13,073 bases of DNA from assembly GCA_001717015.1 (NCBI GenBank), contig MAGV01000022.1, positions 7,245-20,317 of the forward strand, given 5' to 3'. This DNA is from Candidatus Methanosuratincola petrocarbonis (ex Vanwonterghem et al. 2016). Lineage in GTDB: Archaea > Thermoproteota > Methanomethylicia > Methanomethylicales > Methanomethylicaceae. Below the pieces are notes generated by a model. The model was not told where the DNA came from. It worked only from the letters and a program-made list of their open reading frames with translations, and searched no databases. The number at the start of each line of letters is the position of its first letter. Positions within the stretch are counted from its first letter, which is position 1. Shown here piece by piece: positions 6,431-12,734 of this stretch. Both the position numbers and the translations under genes were made by a program.

Positions 6431-6751
6431 ATGTCCCAGTCGGCTAAAGAGTTGAAAACAGAGTCATGTGGGGACAGAGACTGCCCCATACACGGGACGC
6501 TCTCCACCCGAGGGACCGTCCTCTCAGGCGTGGTTGTAAGCGACAAGATGAACAAGACCGTTGTGGTCCAGATAGACTATCTCCATTACTTCCCTAAATA
6601 CAACCGCTACGGGAAGAGGAGGAGCAAGATACACGCGCACAACCCGCCTTGCATCCACGCATCAAAGGGTGACGTGGTCAAGATAATCGAGTGCAGGCCT
6701 CTTAGCAAGACCGTATCCTACGTAGTGGTAGAGAAGAAGGCAGGTGTCTGA
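6431..6751 (+). CDS. rps17: Small-subunit ribosomal protein uS17
   Basis: A 106-residue archaeal uS17, an OB-fold primary binder of 16S rRNA. It has the archaeal N-terminal extension with [16 protein letters not shown] at 13-28 and the core [20 protein letters not shown] at 33-52. The basic [19 protein letters not shown] and the closing [22 protein letters not shown] follow. GAGGAGG at 6415-6421 lies 9 bases before the ATG. The gene begins 3 bases after the Rpp29 stop. Confidence 0.96.
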   Translation: MSQSAKELKTESCGDRDCPIHGTLSTRGTVLSGVVVSDKMNKTVVVQIDYLHYFPKYNRYGKRRSKIHAHNPPCIHASKGDVVKIIECRPLSKTVSYVVVEKKAGV

Positions 6752-6753
6752 GG

Positions 6754-7182
6754 ATGGCAAAGCGAGGTAAGGGTTTAGGAGGAGGAATAACATACAGGCC
6801 TGGGATCAGCGCAGGCCTCGAACATGAGTCGCTGCTCAGATGTGCGGACAACAGTGGCGCCAAAGTCCTCCAGATAATAGGGGTGCCTAGGACAAAGACC
6901 CGGATCAGGAGGGTCGCCAGCGCGACTGTTGGTGACAAGGTGATAATCTCAGTAAAGGAAGGGACCCCTGAGGTGAGGCGGCAGATATTCCACGCCGTCA
7001 TAATAAGGCAGAGGAAGCCTTTCAGGAGGATGGACGGCACCTGGATCCAATTCGAGGACAATGCAGGAGTAATAGTCACTGAAGAAGGCGAAACGAAAGG
7101 CACAGAGATAAGGGGGCCGGTCGCGAAGGAGGCCGCTGAGAGGTGGCCCAAAGTAGCAGGGCTGGCTTCCATGGTAGTGTAG
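6754..7182 (+). CDS. rpl14: Large-subunit ribosomal protein uL14
   Basis: A 142-residue archaeal uL14, which sits at the subunit interface and contacts 16S helix 14. It starts MAKRGKGLGGGITYRPGISA, an archaeal extension. The conserved LLRCADNSGAKVLQIIGVPR follows at 27-46, then ATVGDKVIISVKEGTPEVRR and HAVIIRQRKPFRR, and finally the C-terminal PVAKEAAERWPKVAGLASMVV. The SD is CAGGTG at 6741-6746, inside the end of uS17, 7 bases from the ATG. The ATG is 2 bases after the uS17 stop. Confidence 0.97.
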   Translation: MAKRGKGLGGGITYRPGISAGLEHESLLRCADNSGAKVLQIIGVPRTKTRIRRVASATVGDKVIISVKEGTPEVRRQIFHAVIIRQRKPFRRMDGTWIQFEDNAGVIVTEEGETKGTEIRGPVAKEAAERWPKVAGLASMVV

Positions 7183-7192
7183 GTGAGATCTA

Positions 7193-7540
7193 ATGTCAAG
7201 CATAAAGCCAAAGAAACAAAGGAAGATGCTGGATGAGCCGACTTACAGGAAGCGGCAGATCCGCGCCCCGCTCTCGAAGGATCTCAGGTCAAAGTACGGA
7301 AAGAGGACCGTTTCCCTCAGGAAGGGGGACACAGTCCAAATCACCAGAGGTGACTATAAGGGGCATGAGGGGAAAGTGGCCTCGGTCGACACCTCCGCGA
7401 TGCGAATAACGGTCGAGGGGGTCAATGCCAAGAAGATGGACGGGACCACTATCCCGGTCATGATCTCCCCGTCAAAGGTGATGGTCACTAAACTGGATCT
7501 ATCTGACAAGATCAGGAAGGATTCATTCAAGGGTGATTGA
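7193..7540 (+). CDS. rpl24: Large-subunit ribosomal protein uL24
   Basis: A 115-residue archaeal uL24, an assembly initiator of the 50S subunit. The basic N-terminus (KPKKQRKMLDEPTYRKRQ) and LSKDLRSKYGKRTVSLRKGD are archaeal type. The KOW motif lies at about 44-66 (KGDTVQITRGDYKGHEGKVA), followed by a second strand set with KMDGTTIPVMISPSKVMVTK. The start is set by TAGGTGA at 7180-7186, in which the uL14 stop codon forms part of the SD, with a 6-base spacer. Confidence 0.96.
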   Translation: MSSIKPKKQRKMLDEPTYRKRQIRAPLSKDLRSKYGKRTVSLRKGDTVQITRGDYKGHEGKVASVDTSAMRITVEGVNAKKMDGTTIPVMISPSKVMVTKLDLSDKIRKDSFKGD

Positions 7541-7554
7541 GAGGAGGATTAAGA

Positions 7555-8289
7555 TTGGCAGGACACCTTAGAACTTATCCGGCGCCCAGGCACTGGCCTG
7601 TCGCCATAAAAGAAAGGGCATTCACGGTGAAGCCCTCTGCAGGTCCGCATCCCATAGATGAATGCATACCCCTGGGCATACTGCTCCGGGATGTGCTCGG
7701 TAAAGTAAAGACAATCGGGGAAGCGAAGAGGGCTCTCTCCGAGAGGAAGGTGTTTGTGGACGGGCGGGCAAGGACGGACTACCGCTACCCGGTGGGTCTG
7801 ATGGACGTCATTTATATCAAGCCCGAGGAAGCCTACTTCAGGGTTATCTCACACAGAGTCAAGAAATTGGCGTTGATGAAGATACCCGCGGAAGAGGCTA
7901 CATTCAAGCTGCTGAAGGTCACCGGAAAGAAACTGCTGAAACAGGGTAGACTACAACTAGCCTTCCACGACGGCAGCACGAAGATATTTAAGGTCGAAGA
8001 TCCGTTCAACATACAGCTCCCTTACATGACAAACGACGTGCTCAAAGTATCGCTCTCAGACGACCAGGTGCTGGACCACATACCTCTGGCGCAGGGGGCA
8101 TTCGTGGTCGTGACGGGAGGGCGGAACGTCGGTCAGTACGGGACAGTCCTTGAGGTTCCGGCGAGCAAGTCGCCCAACGCCCTTGCCAAAGTTTCAATAG
8201 GCGGGAATGAGACGACCGTTACGCTTAAGTACCTATTCCCGATAGGGAAGGAGAGTCCAATCATTACCATAAATGGAGAGGTGGCATAG
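7555..8289 (+). CDS. rps4e: Small-subunit ribosomal protein eS4
   Basis: A 244-residue eS4, found in Archaea and Eukarya but not Bacteria; it is unrelated in overall fold to bacterial S4 but shares an S4-type RNA-binding module. N-terminal GHLRTYPAPRHWP (3-15) corresponds to the family HLKRLAAPxxW motif. The S4-like domain with IPLGILLRDVLGKVKTIGEA lies at 38-57 and VFVDGRARTDYRYPVGLMDV at 66-85. The KOW motif is at about 181-200 (GAFVVVTGGRNVGQYGTVLE). The start is TTG at 7555, because GAGGAGG at 7541-7547 is 7 bases upstream. The frame is open to an earlier TTG at 7537 that overlaps uL24 and lacks a good SD. Confidence 0.95.
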   Translation: MAGHLRTYPAPRHWPVAIKERAFTVKPSAGPHPIDECIPLGILLRDVLGKVKTIGEAKRALSERKVFVDGRARTDYRYPVGLMDVIYIKPEEAYFRVISHRVKKLALMKIPAEEATFKLLKVTGKKLLKQGRLQLAFHDGSTKIFKVEDPFNIQLPYMTNDVLKVSLSDDQVLDHIPLAQGAFVVVTGGRNVGQYGTVLEVPASKSPNALAKVSIGGNETTVTLKYLFPIGKESPIITINGEVA

Positions 8290-8290
8290 G

Positions 8291-8842
8291 TTGTCCGAGG
8301 GTGCTACCGCCGCCATGGGCGGCGAATTGAACCCCATGCGTGAGATAAGACTTGGCAAAGTCGTCGTCAACATGGGACTGGGAGAGGGCGGAGAGAGGCT
8401 AGAGAAGGCCATGACCGTCCTCAAGTCAATAACTGGCGTGAAGCCATGCCCCAGGAAGGCAAAAAAGTCCATACGTGATTTTGGGGTAAGGAAGGGCGAA
8501 AACATCGGCTGCGTGGCGACCCTCAGGGGTCCGCAGGCAGAGGATTTCCTTAAGCGCGCCTTCGAATCCTTGAAGAACAAGATCAGGGAGAGCTGTTTCG
8601 ACAACTATGGGAATATATCCTTCGGCATCAAGGAGCACATAAACCTCCCTGGAACTAAATACGACCCGACGCTCGGCATATTTGGCATGAACGTCTGCAT
8701 CGTCCTTGAGCGCCCCGGATACCGCGTCGCCAGGAGGAAGATGAGGCCCGGCACGATCGGGATGGGGCACCGAGTGAGCAAGGATGAAGCAATGGACTAC
8801 ATGAAGCGCCGGTTCGGCATCAATATCGAAACGGAGGCCTAA
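8291..8842 (+). CDS. rpl5: Large-subunit ribosomal protein uL5
   Basis: A 183-residue uL5, which binds 5S rRNA and joins the 5S particle to the 50S. Signatures are [20 protein letters not shown] at 16-35, [20 protein letters not shown] at 46-65 and [15 protein letters not shown] at 66-80. The C-terminal half holds [20 protein letters not shown] and [19 protein letters not shown]. The TTG at 8291 is chosen because GAGGTG at 8278-8283 is 7 bases upstream, inside the end of eS4. In-frame ATGs at 8315 and 8336 have no clear SD but would give shorter, more usual starts. The first 15 residues are therefore less certain. Confidence 0.95.
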   Translation: MSEGATAAMGGELNPMREIRLGKVVVNMGLGEGGERLEKAMTVLKSITGVKPCPRKAKKSIRDFGVRKGENIGCVATLRGPQAEDFLKRAFESLKNKIRESCFDNYGNISFGIKEHINLPGTKYDPTLGIFGMNVCIVLERPGYRVARRKMRPGTIGMGHRVSKDEAMDYMKRRFGINIETEA

Positions 8843-8844
8843 AC

Positions 8845-9012
8845 ATGGGTAAATACCGTCAGCCAAAAGAGAGGAAATTCGGGAAAGGCAGCAGAAGGTG
8901 CAAGAGGTGCGGTTCCAAGGGCAGCACCCTGATAAGGAGATACGGCCTGAACCTCTGCAGGCAGTGCTTCAGGGAATCGGCTGAGAACCTCGGATTCAAG
9001 AAGTATTTGTGA
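8845..9012 (+). CDS. rps14: Small-subunit ribosomal protein uS14, zinc-binding form
   Basis: A 55-residue uS14, which packs in the 30S head near uS3 and uS10. It starts [19 protein letters not shown] and ends [11 protein letters not shown]. Four cysteines form a zinc ribbon of the pattern CxxC-x15-CxxC at 19, 22, 38 and 41. Archaeal and eukaryotic uS14 are short like this one, whereas zinc-free bacterial forms are near 100 residues. GGAGG at 8833-8837 is 7 bases before the ATG, within the last codons of uL5. The ATG is 2 bases after the uL5 stop. Confidence 0.97.
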   Translation: MGKYRQPKERKFGKGSRRCKRCGSKGSTLIRRYGLNLCRQCFRESAENLGFKKYL

Positions 9013-9024
9013 TGGTGATAATCG

Positions 9025-9417
9025 ATGTGGGTACAGGATCCTCTTGCAAATTCACTCGTGAACATCATGAACAGCGAAGAGAGGGGCAAGAACGAGTGCA
9101 TAGTCACTCCTGCCCCTAAACTAATCGCGAATGTCCTCAGGGTTCTCCAAAAGGCAGGGTATGTGGGGGAGTTCGAATATATCGATGATGGCAGGCTGGG
9201 CAAGCTCAGGATCCAGCTGCTTGGGAGGATCAACAAGTGCGGCGTGATCAAGCCGTACTTCAACGTCTCATATAGGGAGCTCGAGGGCATCGCCCAGCAG
9301 TACCTCCCAGGGAAAGAGATCGGCTTCATCATACTCACCACGTCCAGGGGAATTATGACTCACAAAGAGGCAATAGCCAACAAGGTCGGTGGGAGGCTGC
9401 TGGCCTACGTCTACTGA
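9025..9417 (+). CDS. rps8: Small-subunit ribosomal protein uS8
   Basis: A 130-residue archaeal uS8, a primary binder of the 16S rRNA central domain. It starts MWVQDPLANSLVNIMNSEER, followed by VTPAPKLIANVLRVLQKAGY and FEYIDDGRLGKLRIQLLGRI. The C-terminal rRNA-binding part carries GFIILTTSRGIMTHKEAI, the family STSKGIMTHxEA motif, and ends GGRLLAYVY. GGTGAT at 9014-9019 acts as SD with a 5-base spacer. The gap from uS14 is 12 bases. In Bacteria uS8 represses the spc operon through its mRNA; whether this occurs here is not visible. Confidence 0.97.
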   Translation: MWVQDPLANSLVNIMNSEERGKNECIVTPAPKLIANVLRVLQKAGYVGEFEYIDDGRLGKLRIQLLGRINKCGVIKPYFNVSYRELEGIAQQYLPGKEIGFIILTTSRGIMTHKEAIANKVGGRLLAYVY

Positions 9418-9427
9418 GGTGGTGCAT

Positions 9428-9958
9428 GTGGTGGAATTCGCCTCTACTAAGGTTCAGATCCCTGACGGCGTCCAGGTCGAGGTGAATGCATCAGCAGTCA
9501 CGGTCACAGGACCAAAGGGGAAGCTTACCAGGGACTTCTCCCACTCGGGCCTCAGGCTATCGATTGATGGCAAAGCCGTCGATGTTGCTGCCACAATGAA
9601 GGGAAAGAAGCAAAGGGCACTCGTGGGGACGATTGCATCGCACATAAAGAACATGATAAAGGGAGTGACCCAGGGCCACGTTTACAAGATGAAGGTTGTC
9701 TATGCGCACTTCCCCATCACTGTTAAGGTTACTGGCAAGGATGTGCTTATAGAGAACTTCATGGGGGAGCGGTCCAAGCGTCGTGCCAAGATAGTCGGGA
9801 GTGCGAAAGTGACCGTCCAGGGTGAAGAGCTATTCATTGAGGGTGTTGACAAGGAGGAGGTCGGTCAGACCGCTGCGAACATTCACATGGCTACGCATGT
9901 GAAGAAGATGGATCCGAGGGTCTTCCAGGACGGTATATATCTGGCGGAGAGGGTGTGA
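9428..9958 (+). CDS. rpl6: Large-subunit ribosomal protein uL6
   Basis: A 176-residue uL6 with two repeated alpha/beta domains; it lies near the factor-binding site and sarcin-ricin loop. Markers are VQIPDGVQVEVNASAVTVTG at 9-28, GPKGKLTRDF at 28-37, an N-terminal HIKNMIKGVTQGHVYKMKVV segment and the C-terminal DPRVFQDGIYLAERV. The start is GTG at 9428: TGAGGTG at 9415-9421 joins the uS8 stop to the SD, with a 6-base spacer. The frame is open upstream to 9389 but that would overlap uS8 without an SD. Confidence 0.96.
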   Translation: MVEFASTKVQIPDGVQVEVNASAVTVTGPKGKLTRDFSHSGLRLSIDGKAVDVAATMKGKKQRALVGTIASHIKNMIKGVTQGHVYKMKVVYAHFPITVKVTGKDVLIENFMGERSKRRAKIVGSAKVTVQGEELFIEGVDKEEVGQTAANIHMATHVKKMDPRVFQDGIYLAERV

Positions 9959-9959
9959 T

Positions 9960-10481
9960 ATGACCGGGTGTGGATGCTCACAGGATAACTGTGCGCACGA
10001 GTTTGATTCATTGCTCAGGAAGCGCAAAGAGATCGCCAGCCGGCGACCCAAGTTCAGGAGATCGGAGTCGAACAGGTTCCCCAGACTCGGCGACAAATGG
10101 CGGAGCAGCAAGGGAATCCGATCCAAGATGCGGCTTAAGAAGAAGGGCAGATGGCCCATAGTCGAGACTGGGTACCGCGGTCCGAGGCTTACAAGGGGCC
10201 TGAACCCCAAGGGCAGGATCGAGGTGCTCGTCCATACGCCGGAAGATGTCGAGTTCATTGACCCGTACATGATGGCGATCAGGATAGCCGCTAGCGTCGG
10301 GAAGAGGAAACGTGCAGAGATAATCAAGAAAGCCGGTGAATTCGGCGTAGAGATAGTCAACCTGAGGCCCGACGAGAAACCGAAGGAAGCAAAGGCTGAA
10401 GAAAAGGCTGAGGAGGAACCGTCAGAAGAAACAGTCGCCTCCAAGGCTTCGGATAACGATCAGGAGGGTAGCAAGGAATGA
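9960..10481 (+). CDS. rpl32e: Large-subunit ribosomal protein eL32 with Cys-rich head and acidic tail
   Basis: A 173-residue eL32, an archaeal/eukaryotic 50S protein. The core is at about 14-137: LLRKRKEIASRRPKFRRSES, then NRFPRLGDKWRSSKGIRSKM, RPKGRIEV-like NPKGRIEVLV at 82-91, PEDVEFIDPYMMAIRIAASV and KRKRAEIIKKAGEFGVEIVN. Two additions are unusual to my knowledge. One is a short N-terminus MTGCGCSQDNCAHE with cysteines at 4, 6 and 11. The other is a tail from about 138 rich in Glu, Lys and Ala (EKPKEAKAEEKAEEEPSEE). The ATG lies one base after the uL6 stop, with GAGGGTG at 9949-9955 as likely SD. It overlaps eL19 by 4 bases. Confidence 0.94.
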   Translation: MTGCGCSQDNCAHEFDSLLRKRKEIASRRPKFRRSESNRFPRLGDKWRSSKGIRSKMRLKKKGRWPIVETGYRGPRLTRGLNPKGRIEVLVHTPEDVEFIDPYMMAIRIAASVGKRKRAEIIKKAGEFGVEIVNLRPDEKPKEAKAEEKAEEEPSEETVASKASDNDQEGSKE

Positions 10482-10912
10482 GCCTGAGCAATCAGAGGCG
10501 CCTTGCCGCAGAAGTCCTCGGTATTGGGGAGACTAGAGTGTGGATAGACCCAACGAGGTTCGAGGACGTGGTGGCAGCGATAACCCGCGAAGACATACGG
10601 AACCTGATCAAAGAAGGTGTGATTAGGGCCAGGCCCGAGAGGGGCGTCAGCAGGGGCAGGTGCAGGATAGCCCGCCTCCAGAAGAAGAAGGGCCTCAGGA
10701 AGGGCCCTGGCAGCCGCAAAGGGACGGTCGAGGGCGACGAATGGGAGTTCCGCATACGCTCCATGCGCGCTTTTCTCCGCCTCCTCAAGAAGAGGAAGAT
10801 AATCACACCTGGCATCTACAGGGAGCTCTACCTCAAGGCAAAGGGCGGCGCTTTCCACAACAAGAGGCAGCTCAAGACATATATCGAGGAGCACGGTTTG
10901 GCAAGGAGGTAA
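10478..10912 (+). CDS. rpl19e: Large-subunit ribosomal protein eL19
   Basis: A 144-residue eL19, found only in Archaea and Eukarya, which takes part in a bridge to the small subunit. Markers are LSNQRRLAAEVLGIGETRVW at 3-22, EDIRNLIKEGVIRARPERGV at 38-57, SRGRCRIARLQKKKGLRKGP at 58-77, GSRKGTVEGDEWEFRIRSMR at 78-97 and TPGIYRELYLKAKGGAFHNK at 110-129. The GGAGG at 10463-10467 is about 10 bases before the ATG. The gene overlaps eL32 in an ATGA. Length and order (eL32, eL19, uL18) are standard for Archaea. Confidence 0.97.
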   Translation: MSLSNQRRLAAEVLGIGETRVWIDPTRFEDVVAAITREDIRNLIKEGVIRARPERGVSRGRCRIARLQKKKGLRKGPGSRKGTVEGDEWEFRIRSMRAFLRLLKKRKIITPGIYRELYLKAKGGAFHNKRQLKTYIEEHGLARR

Positions 10913-10918
10913 TGTTAG

Positions 10919-11509
10919 TTGGCAAAGGGAACGATTTACAGGGTCGCCTTCCGGAGAAGGCGTGAGGACAGGACCGATTATCGCCTCAGGAAGAGGCTCA
11001 TATCAAGCAGGCTTCCGAGGCTAGTTATCAGGCGGAGCCTCAAGCACACCTATCTCCAGCTTGTGGAAGCAAGGATCGAGGGTGACCATGTCCTGGTCTC
11101 CGCGAGCACAGCGGAGCTGAGGAAGTACGGGTGGAAGGGCGGCACAGGCAATGTCCCTGCTGCATACCTCGCCGGTTTCCTCATCGGGAAGAAGGCGATA
11201 GCCAAGGGCATTAGCAAGGCCATCGTCGACATAAACGGCTATGCAGTGACGAAGTCCAACCGCATACTGAACGCAATGAAGGGCGCGATCGACTCTGGGA
11301 TGGAGATACCGCACGGCGAAGAGATTCTCCCTGACGAGGAGAGGGCAAAGGGCGCTGCGATTGCTGAATTCGCCTCAGCCCTCCAGGGCGAGGATCCTGA
11401 AAAGTACCGGCGCATGTTCTCAAGCTACCTTAAGAATGAACTGCCCCCTGAGAACATTGTTGATCACTTCGACAGTGTCAAGGCGGCGATAGAGAAAGAG
11501 GTGAGATGA
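10919..11509 (+). CDS. rpl18: Large-subunit ribosomal protein uL18
   Basis: A 196-residue archaeal/eukaryotic uL18, which binds 5S rRNA together with uL5. Bacterial uL18 is about 120 residues; the extra C-terminal region is seen here. Signatures are IYRVAFRRRREDRTDYRLRK at 6-25, SRLPRLVIRRSLKHTYLQLV at 29-48, the central AAYLAGFLIGKKAI with KAIVDINGYAVTKSNRILNA, and the C-terminal MFSSYLKNELPPENIVDHFD. The start codon is TTG; AAGGAGGT at 10903-10910, the best SD in the window, is 8 bases upstream and overlaps the eL19 stop. Confidence 0.96.
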   Translation: MAKGTIYRVAFRRRREDRTDYRLRKRLISSRLPRLVIRRSLKHTYLQLVEARIEGDHVLVSASTAELRKYGWKGGTGNVPAAYLAGFLIGKKAIAKGISKAIVDINGYAVTKSNRILNAMKGAIDSGMEIPHGEEILPDEERAKGAAIAEFASALQGEDPEKYRRMFSSYLKNELPPENIVDHFDSVKAAIEKEVR

Positions 11510-11510
11510 G

Positions 11511-12116
11511 TTGTCGTACCAAACAACCCAGTGGATACCGAGGACATCCCTCGGGAAGGCTGTACTAGAAGGCAAGATCACGAGCATCAAAGATGTCTTC
11601 GAGCAGAACCAGCCGATCAAGGAGCCTGAGATAGTGGACGCTCTGCTGCCCGATATGAAGCATGAGGTCTTGGACGTAAGCGTTGTCCAGAAGCAGACTG
11701 ACGCCGGCGAGATCACCAAGTTCAAGATCGGCGTAGTGGTTGGAAACGGGGACGGGTACATCGGGGTCGGCATAGGAAAGTCAAAGCAGATGCGGTTCGC
11801 GATCGACAAGGCAGTGGCCGACGCAAAGCTAAACCTCACTCCCGTGAGGAGGGGCTGCGGTAACTGGGAGTGCCCTTGCGGCAAGCCGCACAGCCTTCCA
11901 TTCAAGGTCACAGGGAAGAATGGCAGCGTATCCGTAGTGCTGTTGCCTGCTCCCAAAGGGATCGGTCTAGTTGGCGGAGAGGTCGCAAAGACGATACTCC
12001 GGTACGCTGGCATCAAGGACGCATGGGTAGTTTCCTTCGGGGAGACGAGGACCACAATCAACTTCGCTGGCGCGGTCTACGATGCGTTGAAGAACACTTA
12101 CAGGTTCAAGCGGTGA
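11511..12116 (+). CDS. rps5: Small-subunit ribosomal protein uS5
   Basis: A 201-residue archaeal uS5, important for decoding accuracy and mRNA unwinding at the entry site. A double-stranded RNA-binding-like N-domain contains TKFKIGVVVGNGDGYIGVGI (69-88) and GKSKQMRFAIDKAVADAKLN. The archaeal/eukaryotic motif RRGCGNWECPCGKPHSLPFK lies at 113-132, with cysteines 116, 121 and 123. LLPAPKGIGLVGGEVAK follows in the C-domain. The start is TTG at 11511, with GAGGTG at 11498-11503 and a 7-base spacer. One base separates it from the uL18 stop. Confidence 0.97.
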   Translation: MSYQTTQWIPRTSLGKAVLEGKITSIKDVFEQNQPIKEPEIVDALLPDMKHEVLDVSVVQKQTDAGEITKFKIGVVVGNGDGYIGVGIGKSKQMRFAIDKAVADAKLNLTPVRRGCGNWECPCGKPHSLPFKVTGKNGSVSVVLLPAPKGIGLVGGEVAKTILRYAGIKDAWVVSFGETRTTINFAGAVYDALKNTYRFKR

Positions 12117-12126
12117 GGTTTTGAAA

Positions 12127-12585
12127 ATGAAGACATACCTTGTAATACGCCTAAGGGGCGAGATGGGGATCGCACCCGAAATATTGGACACTCTCTCGAG
12201 GATGAACCTGCCATCGAAGTTCTCTGCAACACTGGTATCAGACACCCCTTCGAATATCGGGATGCTGAACAAGGTCGCAGACTACGTCACTTGGGGGGAG
12301 ATAGATCAACCTTCCTTGGTCGAGCTCCTGAAGAAAAGGGGGCGCCTCCCAGGGGACAGGCGCCTTAGCGAAGAGGTGCTCAAAGAGCTCTCGCTCGGAA
12401 CATTCGAGGAACTGGCGGAGATGATGCTGAAAGAGGGCTCTGTTATCCCGCCGATTAAGAGGACATTCCGCCTTACGCCGCCGAGCGGAGGCTTCAAGGG
12501 GCACATCACGAGGCACCTTAAATCGGGTGGCGAGCTCGGCTACCGCGGAGCGGCGATAGCGGAACTGCTTCGCAAGATGATCTAA
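12127..12585 (+). CDS. rpl30: Large-subunit ribosomal protein uL30
   Basis: A 152-residue archaeal uL30; bacterial versions have about 60 residues. Signatures are MKTYLVIRLRGEMGIAPEIL at the start and VSDTPSNIGMLNKVADYVTW in the core. The long archaeal C-terminal region contains IPPIKRTFRLTPPSGGFKGH and SGGELGYRGAAIAELLRKMI. The ATG at 12127 is preferred because GAGGT at 12115-12119, fused to the uS5 stop as TGAGGT, is 7 bases upstream. An in-frame TTG at 12121 is only one base from that SD. It is the last gene of the second ribosomal unit. Confidence 0.96.
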   Translation: MKTYLVIRLRGEMGIAPEILDTLSRMNLPSKFSATLVSDTPSNIGMLNKVADYVTWGEIDQPSLVELLKKRGRLPGDRRLSEEVLKELSLGTFEELAEMMLKEGSVIPPIKRTFRLTPPSGGFKGHITRHLKSGGELGYRGAAIAELLRKMI

Positions 12586-12632
12586 GGCCTTCCTCTCCCC
12601 CCATTTCCTTCGATTGTCGAACTTTTCTTTCC
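12586..12632 (+). terminator. Weak pyrimidine-rich terminator candidate after uL30
   Basis: After the uL30 stop the plus strand becomes pyrimidine-rich, with short T and C runs such as cttttctttcc at 12622-12632. It is much weaker than the terminator after uS19, so transcription may partly read through into uL15. Confidence 0.35.
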
Positions 12633-12679
12633 ATCCAGGCATCGGATACCGCGACCTCATCGCCGCCTCCAAAAGGTAA

Positions 12680-12690
12680 AAATATTTAAG
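12680..12690 (+). promoter_or_regulatory. TATA-box promoter for uL15
   Basis: The sequence ggtaaaaatatttaagatag holds a good archaeal TATA box (AAATATTTAA) preceded by a purine-rich possible BRE. It stands out sharply from the GC-rich surroundings. The box centre is about 50 bases before the uL15 ATG, predicting initiation near 12710 and a leader of about 25 bases. Confidence 0.7.
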
Positions 12691-12734
12691 ATAGGCATCT
12701 TTCTTCTAAACGCTAATCCTAGTGGTGTTTACAG

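Noticed and set aside
9830..10444. Minus-strand open frame (204 codons) opposite eL32
   Set aside because: Antisense to eL32, rich in Ser, Phe and Leu as expected from the complement of Lys/Glu codons; not supported as a gene.
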